Below are positions 11,237 through 21,152 of a DNA stretch of 64,000 bases, one piece after another (position 1 is the stretch's first letter; each line of letters opens with the position of its first letter). Under the pieces are notes generated by a model that was given only the letters and a program-made list of their open reading frames with translations, was not told where the DNA came from and did no database searches. This DNA is from Cytidiella melzeri (Eukaryota > Basidiomycota > Agaricomycetes > Polyporales > Irpicaceae). The stretch is from positions 1-64,000 of the forward strand of contig JABYQR010000217.1 in NCBI GenBank assembly GCA_022592445.1. The letters run 5' to 3'. A program made the translations under genes and the position numbers.

Positions 11237-11659
11237 GAAAAAAGTCTGACAGCTGGTGAGAGCATTGTGCTTCATGCCTGCCACAACCTCCTCGTTGATA
11301 TCCACTTTGTGTCCCTGTTTGTCCTGTCAAGCCCTGTCTCCGTGTCAAACAAGGGGACCTTGTCCATGAGCAGAGCTGGAAATATCAATACATCCATCTT
11401 CCTCTTCTCCTTCCTCAACCTCCTCATCATCTTTCCATTGAGAACTGCCCCAGAATGTGCCTGTGTCAAATCATTGTCACTTTCACCACCTGTGCTGTGA
11501 TCTTCTTGACCAATGGACTTAGAGTTGCAAGCTGGGAGTTTGATTTTTGGAATGGCAGTAGTGATCGGAAGAGGTCAACCCTGAACAGTAAGTCTGACAC
11601 GTGCAAATGGCTTTTCTGGGGTGGTGAAATGATTAATATCACAATGTGTACTCTTAGAA

Positions 11660-12163
11660 CACATGACTTGTGTGTAAGCAATGCAAACAGAAGAAAAACC
11701 TGTGCAAGTTGAGGACAACAGAAGCATAGGCTGGCAGAGGTATAAATAGAGCTTTACCAGAAAAGAGACAGGGTGGCTGTCCCAAAGGCCGTCTAAATAA
11801 CCATGATACACTATGAAACATGTGTGAGTATGTGAGCAGTGCAAACAGAATAAACAAAGAGCCTGACAGAGGCATAAATAGAGCTTTACTGGAAAAGGGG
11901 AATTGGAAGATCTACAATGCCATCAGTGAGTTTTGTACACTATGTAACAGTCTTATATACCAAACTATGTACTCTCTTATATACTAAAATATGTACCCTC
12001 TTAATTATATCTACTACGCTATGTAATTGCCTAAGATTACCATGTGTACTAGCTATTGATGAGTTCACAAATTGCCCAAGTCCCCCGCCAAGCTCTCGGT
12101 GTGCCGCCATCATCCCGCGCCTAGCAGAGTTTCATTAGTGCTGACAATTGGGTGGGAGATTAA
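11660..12163 (-). repeat. Right arm of the element C inverted repeat (outer part)
   Basis: Inverted counterpart of 7092-7595. Its last nine bases lie at 18972-18980, beyond the nested element. Confidence 0.8.
12159..12163. repeat. ATTAA target duplication, left copy
   Basis: ATTAA directly precedes CCCCAGTG. The second copy is 18967-18971. Only one copy is present at the equivalent place in the other arm of element C, which confirms that it is a duplication. Confidence 0.85.
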
Positions 12164-12564
12164 CCCCAGTGAAAACCCAATCTGCTGGAATTGAGCCTAC
12201 TCAGGGATACTCGTGTAACGATAGGGCGCATTAGGGAGCAATCGAATGTAGTCGATACTCGGGCGCCTCTGGTTTGATGATTACATTAGCCACTCGAAAA
12301 CCGTCGTTTTCAACCTTCCACTATGTACGCTACTCGAACGACGTCCAGCAATATACACGTTTCCCTACCGTTTCAAATGAGCTACCCGCGCATTACAATA
12401 AAGTAATGATACATACAAGCGCTGTCGCGCCGCTGCATAGAGGTAAGGTATTCTGCGCGTTGTGCTGGCATTTGTAGCTGCCTACACCTACCAATCGGTC
12501 TGGTCTTGCTGGTGAGTATACTATCACCGATTTGCTCTTCATCTCGCTAAACCCATGACTGTAG

Positions 12565-15500
12565 ATGCGCACACTAGACGGAAAGTGGGTCTGTCATTGC
12601 GGTATATGGTGCAATGAGCCTACAGAAGTCTCGAGGACGACTTACTATAAACACCTTCAGCTCGCACCGAGGTCCTCCACCGCCCGTGCACTAGTAGCAT
12701 TCCAGCCTTCGACGCCAGCTCTTGCGGAAGCACGCGAGAACACAATCGCTGCTCAGCAAGCAGAGAATAATGCACTTGCCCGTGCGGGTGCCCCTGCTGA
12801 CAGGATAGCAGCTCTAGCTGCGGGACGTCTTCGTGACTCAAACAATATCCACGGTCGGGATGCGCGTCCACAGAACAGCGCGCATGGAGATGGTCAAGTT
12901 GACAGAAGCATACCTACGGCAGTAAGTGGACACAACGCACAAGTGCATGTGTGCTCACTCCCGGATTTATTAGGGCCCAAGTAGCAACCACCCGCACTCC
13001 GAAAACTTTCAAGAGTCCGATATAGACATGGCAGCATCCTCAGAGCGCAATGAGAGCACATCGGAGACGGAGTACAGAAGCATGCCATTGTCTTCATGAG
13101 GCCAGACGCAAAATGCCCCAGTGGAATCCTATGATGACCAGTCCGCATCTAGCAGTGCACAACGAGAAGAAGCGGCAGCTGCCTCCAACTGTCCACAGGA
13201 AACTGCTGCTGGAGACCCGGGGAGCCTCAACGATATCAACGCCCAGGCCGCTCGCGACAATGCCGAGGACAAAGACCTCCGAGACGAGTCGACCTCCGAA
13301 CACGACAACAGCTTGGCAGACGAAGACGATAGACCGCCAGTTACGCATATACATGACTTGAGAGTAGCTCAGTCATTTATTGATGCGCTCAAGTCTGCAA
13401 GTCTGGCAGACGGGCTCCGCGCCGACGTGCTGGGACGGCTACGCAATCCGCCACAGGAAATCTTGAACATTACAGACGATTCGCTGCGCTACTCTCTCAT
13501 GGTCTTCCTCTCTCTCGATATTGCTTCTGAACATGTCTATAACAACCTGCGCTCAGCCAACGCAGCATTTCCGGGTAACGTTCCACTCCTCTCGCTCGAT
13601 CAAATCAAACGCAAGGCTCAGGAGATCAGTGGCATATACCCTGTCCTGCACGACATGTGCATTAACACCTGCGCCGCTTTTACGGGACCTTTCGCCAAGC
13701 TTACTCGCTGCTCACTATGCTCCGAACCACGTTACAACACTCCAATGCCTGGTTCTCGTGACAAACCAAAGCCTCGCAAACAGTTTCTTACAAATCCAAT
13801 TGGGCCCCAAATCCAGGCGGCGTGGCGATCCCCTGAGAGTGCCGTAGCCATGGGTTATCGCAGACGGTGCATGGAGCGCATCCTCGCGGACACGCGCTCG
13901 ACCTCTGGTGTAACTATTGCAGAGTACACCGATTGGGTCCAAGGTATCGAGGCCATAGAGGCAATGAAACGAGGGGACATCAACGAGCACTCGTCAGTGC
14001 TCATGCTTTCGCTCGATGGCGCTCAACTGTACCGGATGAAGCAGTCTGACTGCTGGATCTATATCTGGGTGCTCCTTGATCGTGGTCCGGATTCTCGCTA
14101 CAAGAAGAAGCATGTCCTTATCGGCGGTGTCATACCTGGACCCAAGAAACCAAAGAATATCGACTCCTTCCTATTTCCTGGTCTCGCACATGTTTCGGCA
14201 CTGATGAAGGAAGGCCTACCAATATGGGATGTAAGCACCAGCTTGCTCTTCCTTTCAACGCTCTTCCTTGCCTATGTCACCGCAGATGGACCTGGGCTAT
14301 CTTTTGTTAATGGTCTCGTAGGCCATTCAGGTCGCTATGGGTGCCGCCTGTACTGCCCGGTGCAAGGGCGCCACAAACCTGGAGCAGGGCATTATTATCC
14401 TGCGCTGCTCAAACCAACGGACTACACTGTGTCTGGTTCTTCCCACAACGACATCAGTCTACGCTCAACCGATATAGTGCGCCCTCAGGTAGCTGCAGCA
14501 GAGGCCGCCCAGCGGTACCAAGAGAATCTCATATTTGTACAGGCTTCGGCAACGGTTAGGGAATACGAGAAGCGACGTCTCGAAACTGGGATTGCGAGGC
14601 CCACACTATTCAGTGGCTTACCAAAGCACTGCCTCTTCGGCATTCCGCAGTGCTTTGTCGGCGACATCATGCACGCAGGCGGAAGTACTATCCCCGATCT
14701 GATGATTTCCTTGTGGCGCGGTACCATGAAGTGCGATCCAGCCGACAACAAGACGACATGGGACTGGGCTGTGCTGCAGAACTCTGCAGTATGGAAAGTG
14801 CACGGTGCTCTGGTTGCTGCTGTCACTCCATATCTGCCAGGGTTGTTTGATCGCCCTCCACGTAATCCCGCAGAAAAGATTAACAGTGGCTACAAAGCGG
14901 TCGAGTTTCTCCATTATGTTTTTGGTGTCGGGCCTGCGCTATTATATGGGGTTTTGCCATTTGAGCACTGGCAGAACTACTGCCGCCTGGTTCGTGGATT
15001 TCGTCTCATGAACTCGACTCAGCGAAGGCTCTTACCCAAGGAGCTTCGTGAAGCTCACAAGCAGTTGGTGCTATTTCTTGAAGGCTTTGAGGAACTATAT
15101 TACCAGCGGCTGCCCACTCGCATCCACTTTATTCGACAAAGTCTCCATGGACTTGCGCATCTCGCGCCAGAGGCTGTTCAAACTGGTCCGCCAGGCATAT
15201 ACTCGCAGTATACAATGGAGCGGGTTATTGGCGATCTTGGTGGCAAAATTTGCCAACCCTCCAATCCGTACGCCAATCTTGCCCAGCGTGCGCTCCGTCG
15301 CTGTCAAGTGAACACGATCAAGCACATGTTACCATCTTTATCTGGACCAGACAAACCAGCATTACCTCGAGGCGCAGTTGACATTGGACTCGGCTATGCA
15401 TTACTTTGAGCTGCAGACCGACAAGCGCGTGAGCTGCGTCCTTGCGAGGCTCTAGCGCTGCAGAGGTTCTTGTCGGAAAACAACGACATTGAAGCAGCAC

Positions 15501-16083
15501 CAGATTGGCTTGTAAATCCCAAGTTGCAGAAGTGGGCGCGTCTGCGCTTGCCAAATGGTCAGATTGCCAGGTCACTATGGAAAGAAGCTCAGACACCATT
15601 TACACGGCTTCGACAGTCTCGAATGGTTAAGGTATGCTCTATTGCTTATTTTGTGGTCACCAGCGCATTGAATCAGTATCTATTTAGCTGGCTAGACCTG
15701 ACAGGCCTGACAGCTTATTTCAGTATGCCGAGGTGTTTTACTTCTTCAAACTTGATCTTCCTTCTGGTCCACGAGGCTTCGCAATGGTTTCTCTGTATTC
15801 CCAACCTCACGAAGCACTGCGCTCACTCTCAATAGAGGTCGTACTATCGTTAACCTACCGTGGAGATGAGGGAGTAGCAGTAGTTGATGCCAGCTGCATT
15901 GTCTCCGCTATAGCATTGGCTCCGCATCCATTAGTTACTCGTGAACAGCTCCAGAGTCTTGGATATCCGGCCGCTGCTCCAACGGACTTCAAAGATTGTG
16001 TATATGTCTATGAGAAGGCTGGCCTCGAGACACATCTGTCTGGAGATGCAGTGCAAGATCCACACAATGATAATGAGCTTTGA
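12565..16083 (+). pseudogene. Tnp2-family transposase with two in-frame TGA codons
   Basis: Three exons: 12565-12921, 12974-15631 and 15724-16083 (3375 nt, 1124 codons). The N-terminus has a CHC...WC zinc-like motif. A CxxC segment (LTRCSLCSEPRY) lies near codon 310. The core holds SLDGAQLY, the block GGVIPGPKKPKN, then TADGPG and GHSGRYGC(R)LYC...GRHKPGAGHYYP, the signature of Tnp2-like transposases in mushroom-forming fungi. The C-terminal exon reads YAEVFYFFKLD...RGFAMVSLYS. The frame is interrupted by TGA at 13097-13099 and at 15407-15409, both consistent with CGA-to-TGA changes. Otherwise it is open, so it was disabled recently. A 55-nt GT...AG stretch at about 14231-14285 can be read through in frame and is left in the exon. 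Confidence 0.8.
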
Positions 16084-16290
16084 TTTTTGCACTCCTGGCA
16101 GGTTCTGCCTGCGGCATTATTGAACTGCATATGCACTGTAAGGTGAGCTGCGTCAATTGATATGCTTACGTTATCTTCACGGTCACGGACCTTTGGATTG
16201 TGCGTGCAAAGTACTTCTGTCGCGCTGTTGCTTTCTAACCATCTTCAACGCACAACACGTGTTTGTCCCCTTCAGCACTGCACAACAATC

Positions 16291-18563
16291 ATGCACTCCT
16301 ACCGCAACTATACTCCAAGACGCTCACCATCAGTGTTCTCGCAAGAGCACTCAGGCTCTTCTCCGCCACCATTGTCGACAGCAGAATCTTGCTCAAGTTT
16401 CTCACTTAACAATTCGCATGTATCCTCATATCCTTCTATGCCGGGCATGTACGGTCCAGGAGCTTTATGGCCCGAAACACCACAGCGAAAGGTATGCCTA
16501 TCAATTGATGAGAATGAGCATTGCGCTGAAAATGACAATGTGAGACTTTGCCATCCGATCACACACGCGACGTAATAGGCACAGGTCCACCTTTTGCTAC
16601 GCTTGCGATGTCTCACCAACAGCTGTACGATATGGTTGCGGGAGAGACTCGTCGGATTTCTATGCAAGTGACCAACCTCACGTAAGTTATTTGGCTATAT
16701 GCTATTCCATGCATCGGTTATATGCTATTCCATCAACATTTTGACTGAAGCAGACCTACAGTAATGTTTGCCAATCACTCGTAGCGGGACAGATGCAGCT
16801 GAAGTATGAACCCTACTCCTCACTTGGACACTCACGTCATGGACTTTGCTACCTAGATCGACACTCGAAGAGGTCATCGCACAATATGGCACATCAACAG
16901 CCTCGAATAATCATGCTCAGACATCTCATCATGCTGCTGGTGAAGGGCCCATGCAGCCGGAGCTCAATCGAGCTCAGTACCCGAACACACGATTTTGGAC
17001 AAAAGAGGAGTGGTTCGAATACCGTAGCAAGAACAAAGACAGGAATAGGACTCAAGACGATAAGCAGAACCTTGTCCTTGGTTTTCTCACTGACACAGAT
17101 GGATCTCAAGTAGACAGTTCAACACTCCCAGCAATACGTCAAGCCGCTTTTATGATGTTTCGGACCATGGCAACAAACTCTGCAGTCGGTCTACCAGTTA
17201 CTTGGGCACGAGGCAGGGACACCGTACAGCTTGAGCAGTTTTGCAAGAACATGGAGTCAAAATTCCCCATTCTCTGTCTTTGTGCTCACCATTGGAAAGC
17301 CGACTCGCTCGCCATAGAACTCTTCTCACATTTTGATCGGGATAAGGCGCTTCAAGCTGCAGGCCATCATCTGAAACGCAAACTGGAATGCGGCGACTCG
17401 AACAGTGTACTTCCTTTGTTAGCAGATGGTCTTTCAGACGCGGTTCATTGCCAGCTGCCAAGTACTCGGCCTTGTCAGCGCGGCAAGAAAGCAAAAATAG
17501 CTGAGTCTACGGGTTTTGTTCATAACCCCTTGTATGTGACACGCTAGCAGGTCTGCAATGCTACCTATTGATTGGTACTTATGCCTATCTTGACAGAGAC
17601 GGAGACTTGTTTGGAGATGCAGAAGCGGTGTCTAGCGATGCGATAGGATCTGCGATAGGTGCGCAAACCTAGCTCTTTGCTTGTAAAGTATCAATAGCCA
17701 GGTGCAAACCGTAGAAGTAATGTCCAATGCAGCAGTGGTATCGATGCAGTCAGCTCAGCAGGTATCCGAGTCATTGCTTCCTGCGACATCGCCGACTCTG
17801 CCCGCAACGTCGTTGACCCCGTCTACAACATTATCGACTCTCCCCGCAGCATTGCCAACTCCGTTCGCAGTTTCGCCGCTCGTTCAAGTCGCAGCGTCAT
17901 CCATCTCACCTGCAGCATCCCCTGCTCTATCTACACCACAGGCTACCTTTGAGACACCGGCTGGCTCAGATCCTCCGGCTCTACCATCTTTGTTGCTGCC
18001 GGTAACAGCAATGCCTGCCACCACTACCAGCTCGCCTCCTGAACACGCTGTACGGCCTCAAGAGGGACAAACAAGCCAGACCGTGCTTGGTCTTGGCGGA
18101 TCGTCTTCAACCAATGCGACGCAGGCGCCTTTGCCTGACCCGACAAATACCGCGCAGGCTGCAGACAATACACCGCGCGCAACGCTGGGTAAGGGCTTGA
18201 AAGGGAAACATGAAAAGGAGTTTGTCATTCCAGCGAACACTTCTCTCACCGCGCAGTAAGCTCTTTACTTCTCTCGAAGTTCAAGTCACACACTGGATTT
18301 CTTGCTGGGAAGAGATGGAAGGAAAATCACTCTTCCGGCTCGAGCGCAGAGTTCGCAACTTACTGGAAATCATTATCAGATGCCACCAAGACTGTGAGCG
18401 CGCAGTTCATTCAGTCCAGACGGCCACACTGACAACTTCTTACTGTACAGGCACTCTCGCACGAAATCAAGCAAATGGTAAGCATAATACTACGTGCAAT
18501 TTACTGAGCTAATACGACACGTAGAAAAAAGCAAGTCGCACGTTGTTCCAACAGAACGCTTGA
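16291..18563 (+). CDS. Second gene of the Tnp2-like element, function unknown
   Basis: Several short coding segments follow the transposase on the same strand. Segment one starts at ATG 16291 (serine/proline-rich, MHSYRNYTPRRSPS). The largest conserved block is at about 16846-17547, with RFWTKEEWFEYRSKNKDRNR followed by MFRTMATNSAVGLPVTWARG. An alanine/threonine/proline-rich block lies at 17702-18250. A block with AEFATYWKSLSDATKT ends at 18393. Two tiny exons close the gene, 18451-18477 and 18525-18563 (stop TGA). Not all joins could be resolved, and the conserved block ends in an in-frame stop at 17545-17547 that may be inside an intron. By position it resembles the accessory protein of CACTA elements, but I recognise no domain. 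Confidence 0.5.
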
Positions 18564-18566
18564 CAT

Positions 18567-18966
18567 TGAACGGAATCGGGCCCGCCACGAACTGTCGTGT
18601 GCTGGTCGCACTTGTACTGGAGAGATAAGTGGCATGGACCGCGGTCAAATAGGTGCTATTGCGCACTATTCGGGAGGCGGGGGTTGGGAGATCTGGGTCG
18701 AGTACGGTCGAGTATGGTCAAATACTGTCATCGAATGCTGTATAATGGATACTATTCTGGTCAATTCATAGCGCCGCGATTGATATAGTTGCTTCGAGTG
18801 CGCTATATTGGTATGGTCATGTTATACCATTGCATTCAATTTTATGCTAATGTTCACTATTGAAACCGCATGTATTAGAAATTTAGTCCAAGCTAATTGA
18901 CTATACTCGAATATTTCGATTATGTCTGTTTACGTCCGATTCCAGCAGATCGTGTTTTCACTGGGG
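18567..18966. repeat. Right subterminal region and terminal inverted repeat
   Basis: Several GAGTA(C/T)GGTC/TACTCGA-type motifs (18690-18920) lead to the inverted terminal repeat ending CAGCAGATCGTGTTTTCACTGGGG at 18966. No gene. Confidence 0.7.
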
Positions 18967-18971
18967 ATTAA
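18967..18971. repeat. ATTAA target duplication, right copy
   Basis: Follows the terminal GGGG directly and matches 12159-12163. Confidence 0.85.
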
Positions 18972-19179
18972 CGTCAAGTCAACTGGTGTCAGAAACGTTC
19001 GGCGTCTATTGCAGAAAGTGCGCGCAAGCCGATTGTGTTATCCCTCGTACGAATATCCATAATATTTCAAAAACAACTACAATTTTCTTGTACTTGAAAG
19101 CTGGTCCCGACGGGCATCTCAAAGGCGGAATAACCAGCGGACTCCCGCCAGCAGGGCGGGCGGGCGAGATCTGCGAGAG

Positions 19180-19270
19180 ATGACTCAGATCACGGCAAGC
19201 CGGCATGCTCTCGGAAACAATTTCATCATCGCGACGAACACGACGAACAGGTTAGAATTGACCGCACCTA
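19180..19270 (+). pseudogene. Upstream half of an open frame split by the LINE
   Basis: The frame reading GNNFIIATNTTNRLELTAP runs into the 18-bp target duplication. When the LINE and one duplication copy are removed, it continues in frame at 33497 with IHPIDQECEYLRQNS. I do not recognise the protein. The fragment is short, so whether it was a real exon is uncertain. Confidence 0.35.
19253..19270. repeat. 18-bp target duplication of the LINE, 5' copy
   Basis: TAGAATTGACCGCACCTA, perfectly repeated at 33479-33496 immediately after the poly(A) tail. Confidence 0.85.
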
Positions 19271-19524
19271 CTGATAAGCGGCGGAAAACAGGCACAAACG
19301 CCAAACGCACAACAAAAAAGCATAGGGGCATAGCAAACGGATCCCCCTCCCCCCCTCCCCCCATTCTGAGATCCTTAAGTACAACCATGGCACATATGAA
19401 TATCCATAAATGACTTATGCTGTAACCCTCTCTCCCCTTCCTCCATAATTCAACCATGCTGTAGAGCTGCATCTAGTCTAAAATCCAACCATGCCAAACC
19501 CACAAGCGAAGTTACGTACATGTC

Positions 19525-20560
19525 ATGGAAATATCAGAAAATCCCCCTGCCCCTCACCACCAAGCGCTACAGCAGGAGGTCTTAAGGCCCAAAAATGCAG
19601 AGAATAGAAAACGACCCACTTCCCCTCCCCACCCAACCATGCACAACATTGTTGAAGGAGACGTGGCCGCCACCTTCAAACCCAGGCTGACAGCGGTCTA
19701 TGTCACCATCCACCAACAGACGGAACAGGTTGTCCTCTGTAACTACACTCGTACGCACCTCTCTTATTTCTCTAGATAGCCCTGCAATAAGAGAATAGCT
19801 TCCAATACAGACACTCAATCTGACGACAATCGATCCTCCTCCCAAGAGTCATCTGAAGACGTTGAAGTACCTCAATTCGATGAGAGCGTCCTAGACTCCC
19901 AGGAGTCTATCCACCTTGCACCAACGTGGCCAACCGAGGCAAGGGAGGTAGACGTCCAGGATGAGAGAGAGGAAATAGCGGACAGAGAGGAGACAACCCA
20001 AGCTGCACAGGAAATGCACCGTAAAGTAAGGGCAAACCCAAAACTATCTGAAACCACTTACAAAAAAGTTAAATTAGCCAGCTCACACCAATAACGATAC
20101 GTGGACCAAGATTTTATTTAGGAAAATATGGAAATGGCTTCCTAGCCCCCAAACACCCATGACCCAATTCCTTCAAGGCCAGCTTGATATAAAGCGCACG
20201 CATAGTCTGGGATCCCCAACAGGGAATGTTGTCCACAAACCAGGAAGAAGCCTCTATCGAGGAGCGCGTGTGGCAATCTTGACGCCGGAAAACCTGTCCC
20301 CGAACCACGTTTTCCGGATCGCAGGCGTGGTCGGCTCCGTCAAAGGAAGATTAGTAATTGCCGCGAAACCGATGCGAGGGAAACAAAACATTCTCATCGT
20401 TGTGGACGACGAGGACTACTCCCCCCCCCTTAGAACAAAACTTATGCGCCGGTTTCGAGCACGGCACCATGGTTACTCTGATAACTTCCTCGGAGAAATG
20501 GAGTGGAACGAGGAGGAGGAACTGCCCTACAGACTGTCAACGCAGACCTGGGCTGAGTAA
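19525..20560 (+). CDS. Possible spliced upstream frame (ORF0) of the LINE
   Basis: Three segments can be joined with consistent phase: 19525-19728, 19780-20025 and 20078-20560 (310 aa). The second intron (20026-20077, GTAAGG...TTAG, with CTTAC before the acceptor) is convincing. The first (donor GTTGTC) is weak. The middle segment is acidic. The last has a basic stretch and RGARVAILTPENLSP...FRIAGVVGSVKGRLVIA, which looks like a small beta-barrel but matches no family I can name. It may be LINE-encoded or a remnant of something older in the 5' region. Confidence 0.35.
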
Positions 20561-21152
20561 GGTGGTAAGTCACACCAAACAGAAGTATGTGCGAATGATA
20601 ATGCTGAAAAAGAAACAAAACACAGCATGGGCCAAAAGAAAGACAGAGCTCAACTATTAAATAAAATACTACCCTACACTCTCACAATCGCAGTCGTTGA
20701 TAGACACCCACAAACAGTTAGTACAGATATGCATTGAGCTTCCCTCCCCTACAAAAAGCCGACACAAAACGCAACACGACGTTCTAAGCAGACAGACAGA
20801 ATGGCCGGTAAGCCGCCATTAAGTAAACCACGCTGAAGACACAATCCAGGGAACAACACCTGCCGCCACCTAATCACCGAATATCCAAACACGAAGAGCG
20901 CGAAAATGACCAACCGCGGTGCGACACAACCTCACAGAACCCCTCATGGAACCTCGTAGAACGTTGAACACGTACGCAAGGAACTAAGGGAGAAGTCGAA
21001 CCAATGATATTGACGGAAAGTGAGACAGGAAATCTGAGAAAGCCGAGGCGACGGGCGGCTGAAGGCAAAGAAAGTGGGGATATAAAGGTGACCTAACTGA
21101 ACGGTGAGCCAACTACCTACGCAGCAACTGTAGACTGAACTGACTCACAACT
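20561..21152. other. LINE leader between the upstream frame and ORF1
   Basis: No gene recognised. It contains adenine-rich stretches and ends just before the ORF1 ATG. Confidence 0.4.

Larger units (their letters stand above)
12164..18966 (+). mobile_element. Tnp2/EnSpm-like DNA transposon with two genes
   Basis: A 6803-bp element with terminal inverted repeats CCCCAGTGAAAAC...ATCTGCTGGAAT at 12164 and, inverted, at 18966. Subterminal copies of TACTCG-type motifs occur inside both ends (12200-12340 and 18690-18920), as in CACTA elements. It codes for a large Tnp2-like transposase and a second spliced gene on the same strand. The termini read CCCCAGTG rather than CACTA, and the duplication is 5 bp, not the usual 2-3 bp. 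Confidence 0.88.
7092..18980. mobile_element. Element C: long-terminal-inverted-repeat element, split by a Tnp2-like element
   Basis: The two ends carry inverted copies about 500 bp long: 7092-7595, and 11660-12163 continued at 18972-18980. After removing the nested element at 12164-18966 with one ATTAA, the right arm reads GACTTGACGTTAATC against GACTTGAGGTTAATC on the left. C without its insert is therefore about 5.1 kb. The interior encodes nothing recognisable as a transposase, so it is probably non-autonomous or decayed. No clear target duplication was found around it. Confidence 0.75.

Noticed and set aside
14231..14285. Intron-like GTAAGC...CGCAG in the Tnp2-like transposase
   Set aside because: Its length of 55 nt would shift the frame, whereas reading through keeps the conserved TADGPG block in frame.
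20556..20581. A GTAAGG...AACAG interval that would extend the upstream LINE frame past its stop
   Set aside because: Only 26 nt, too short for a spliceosomal intron.
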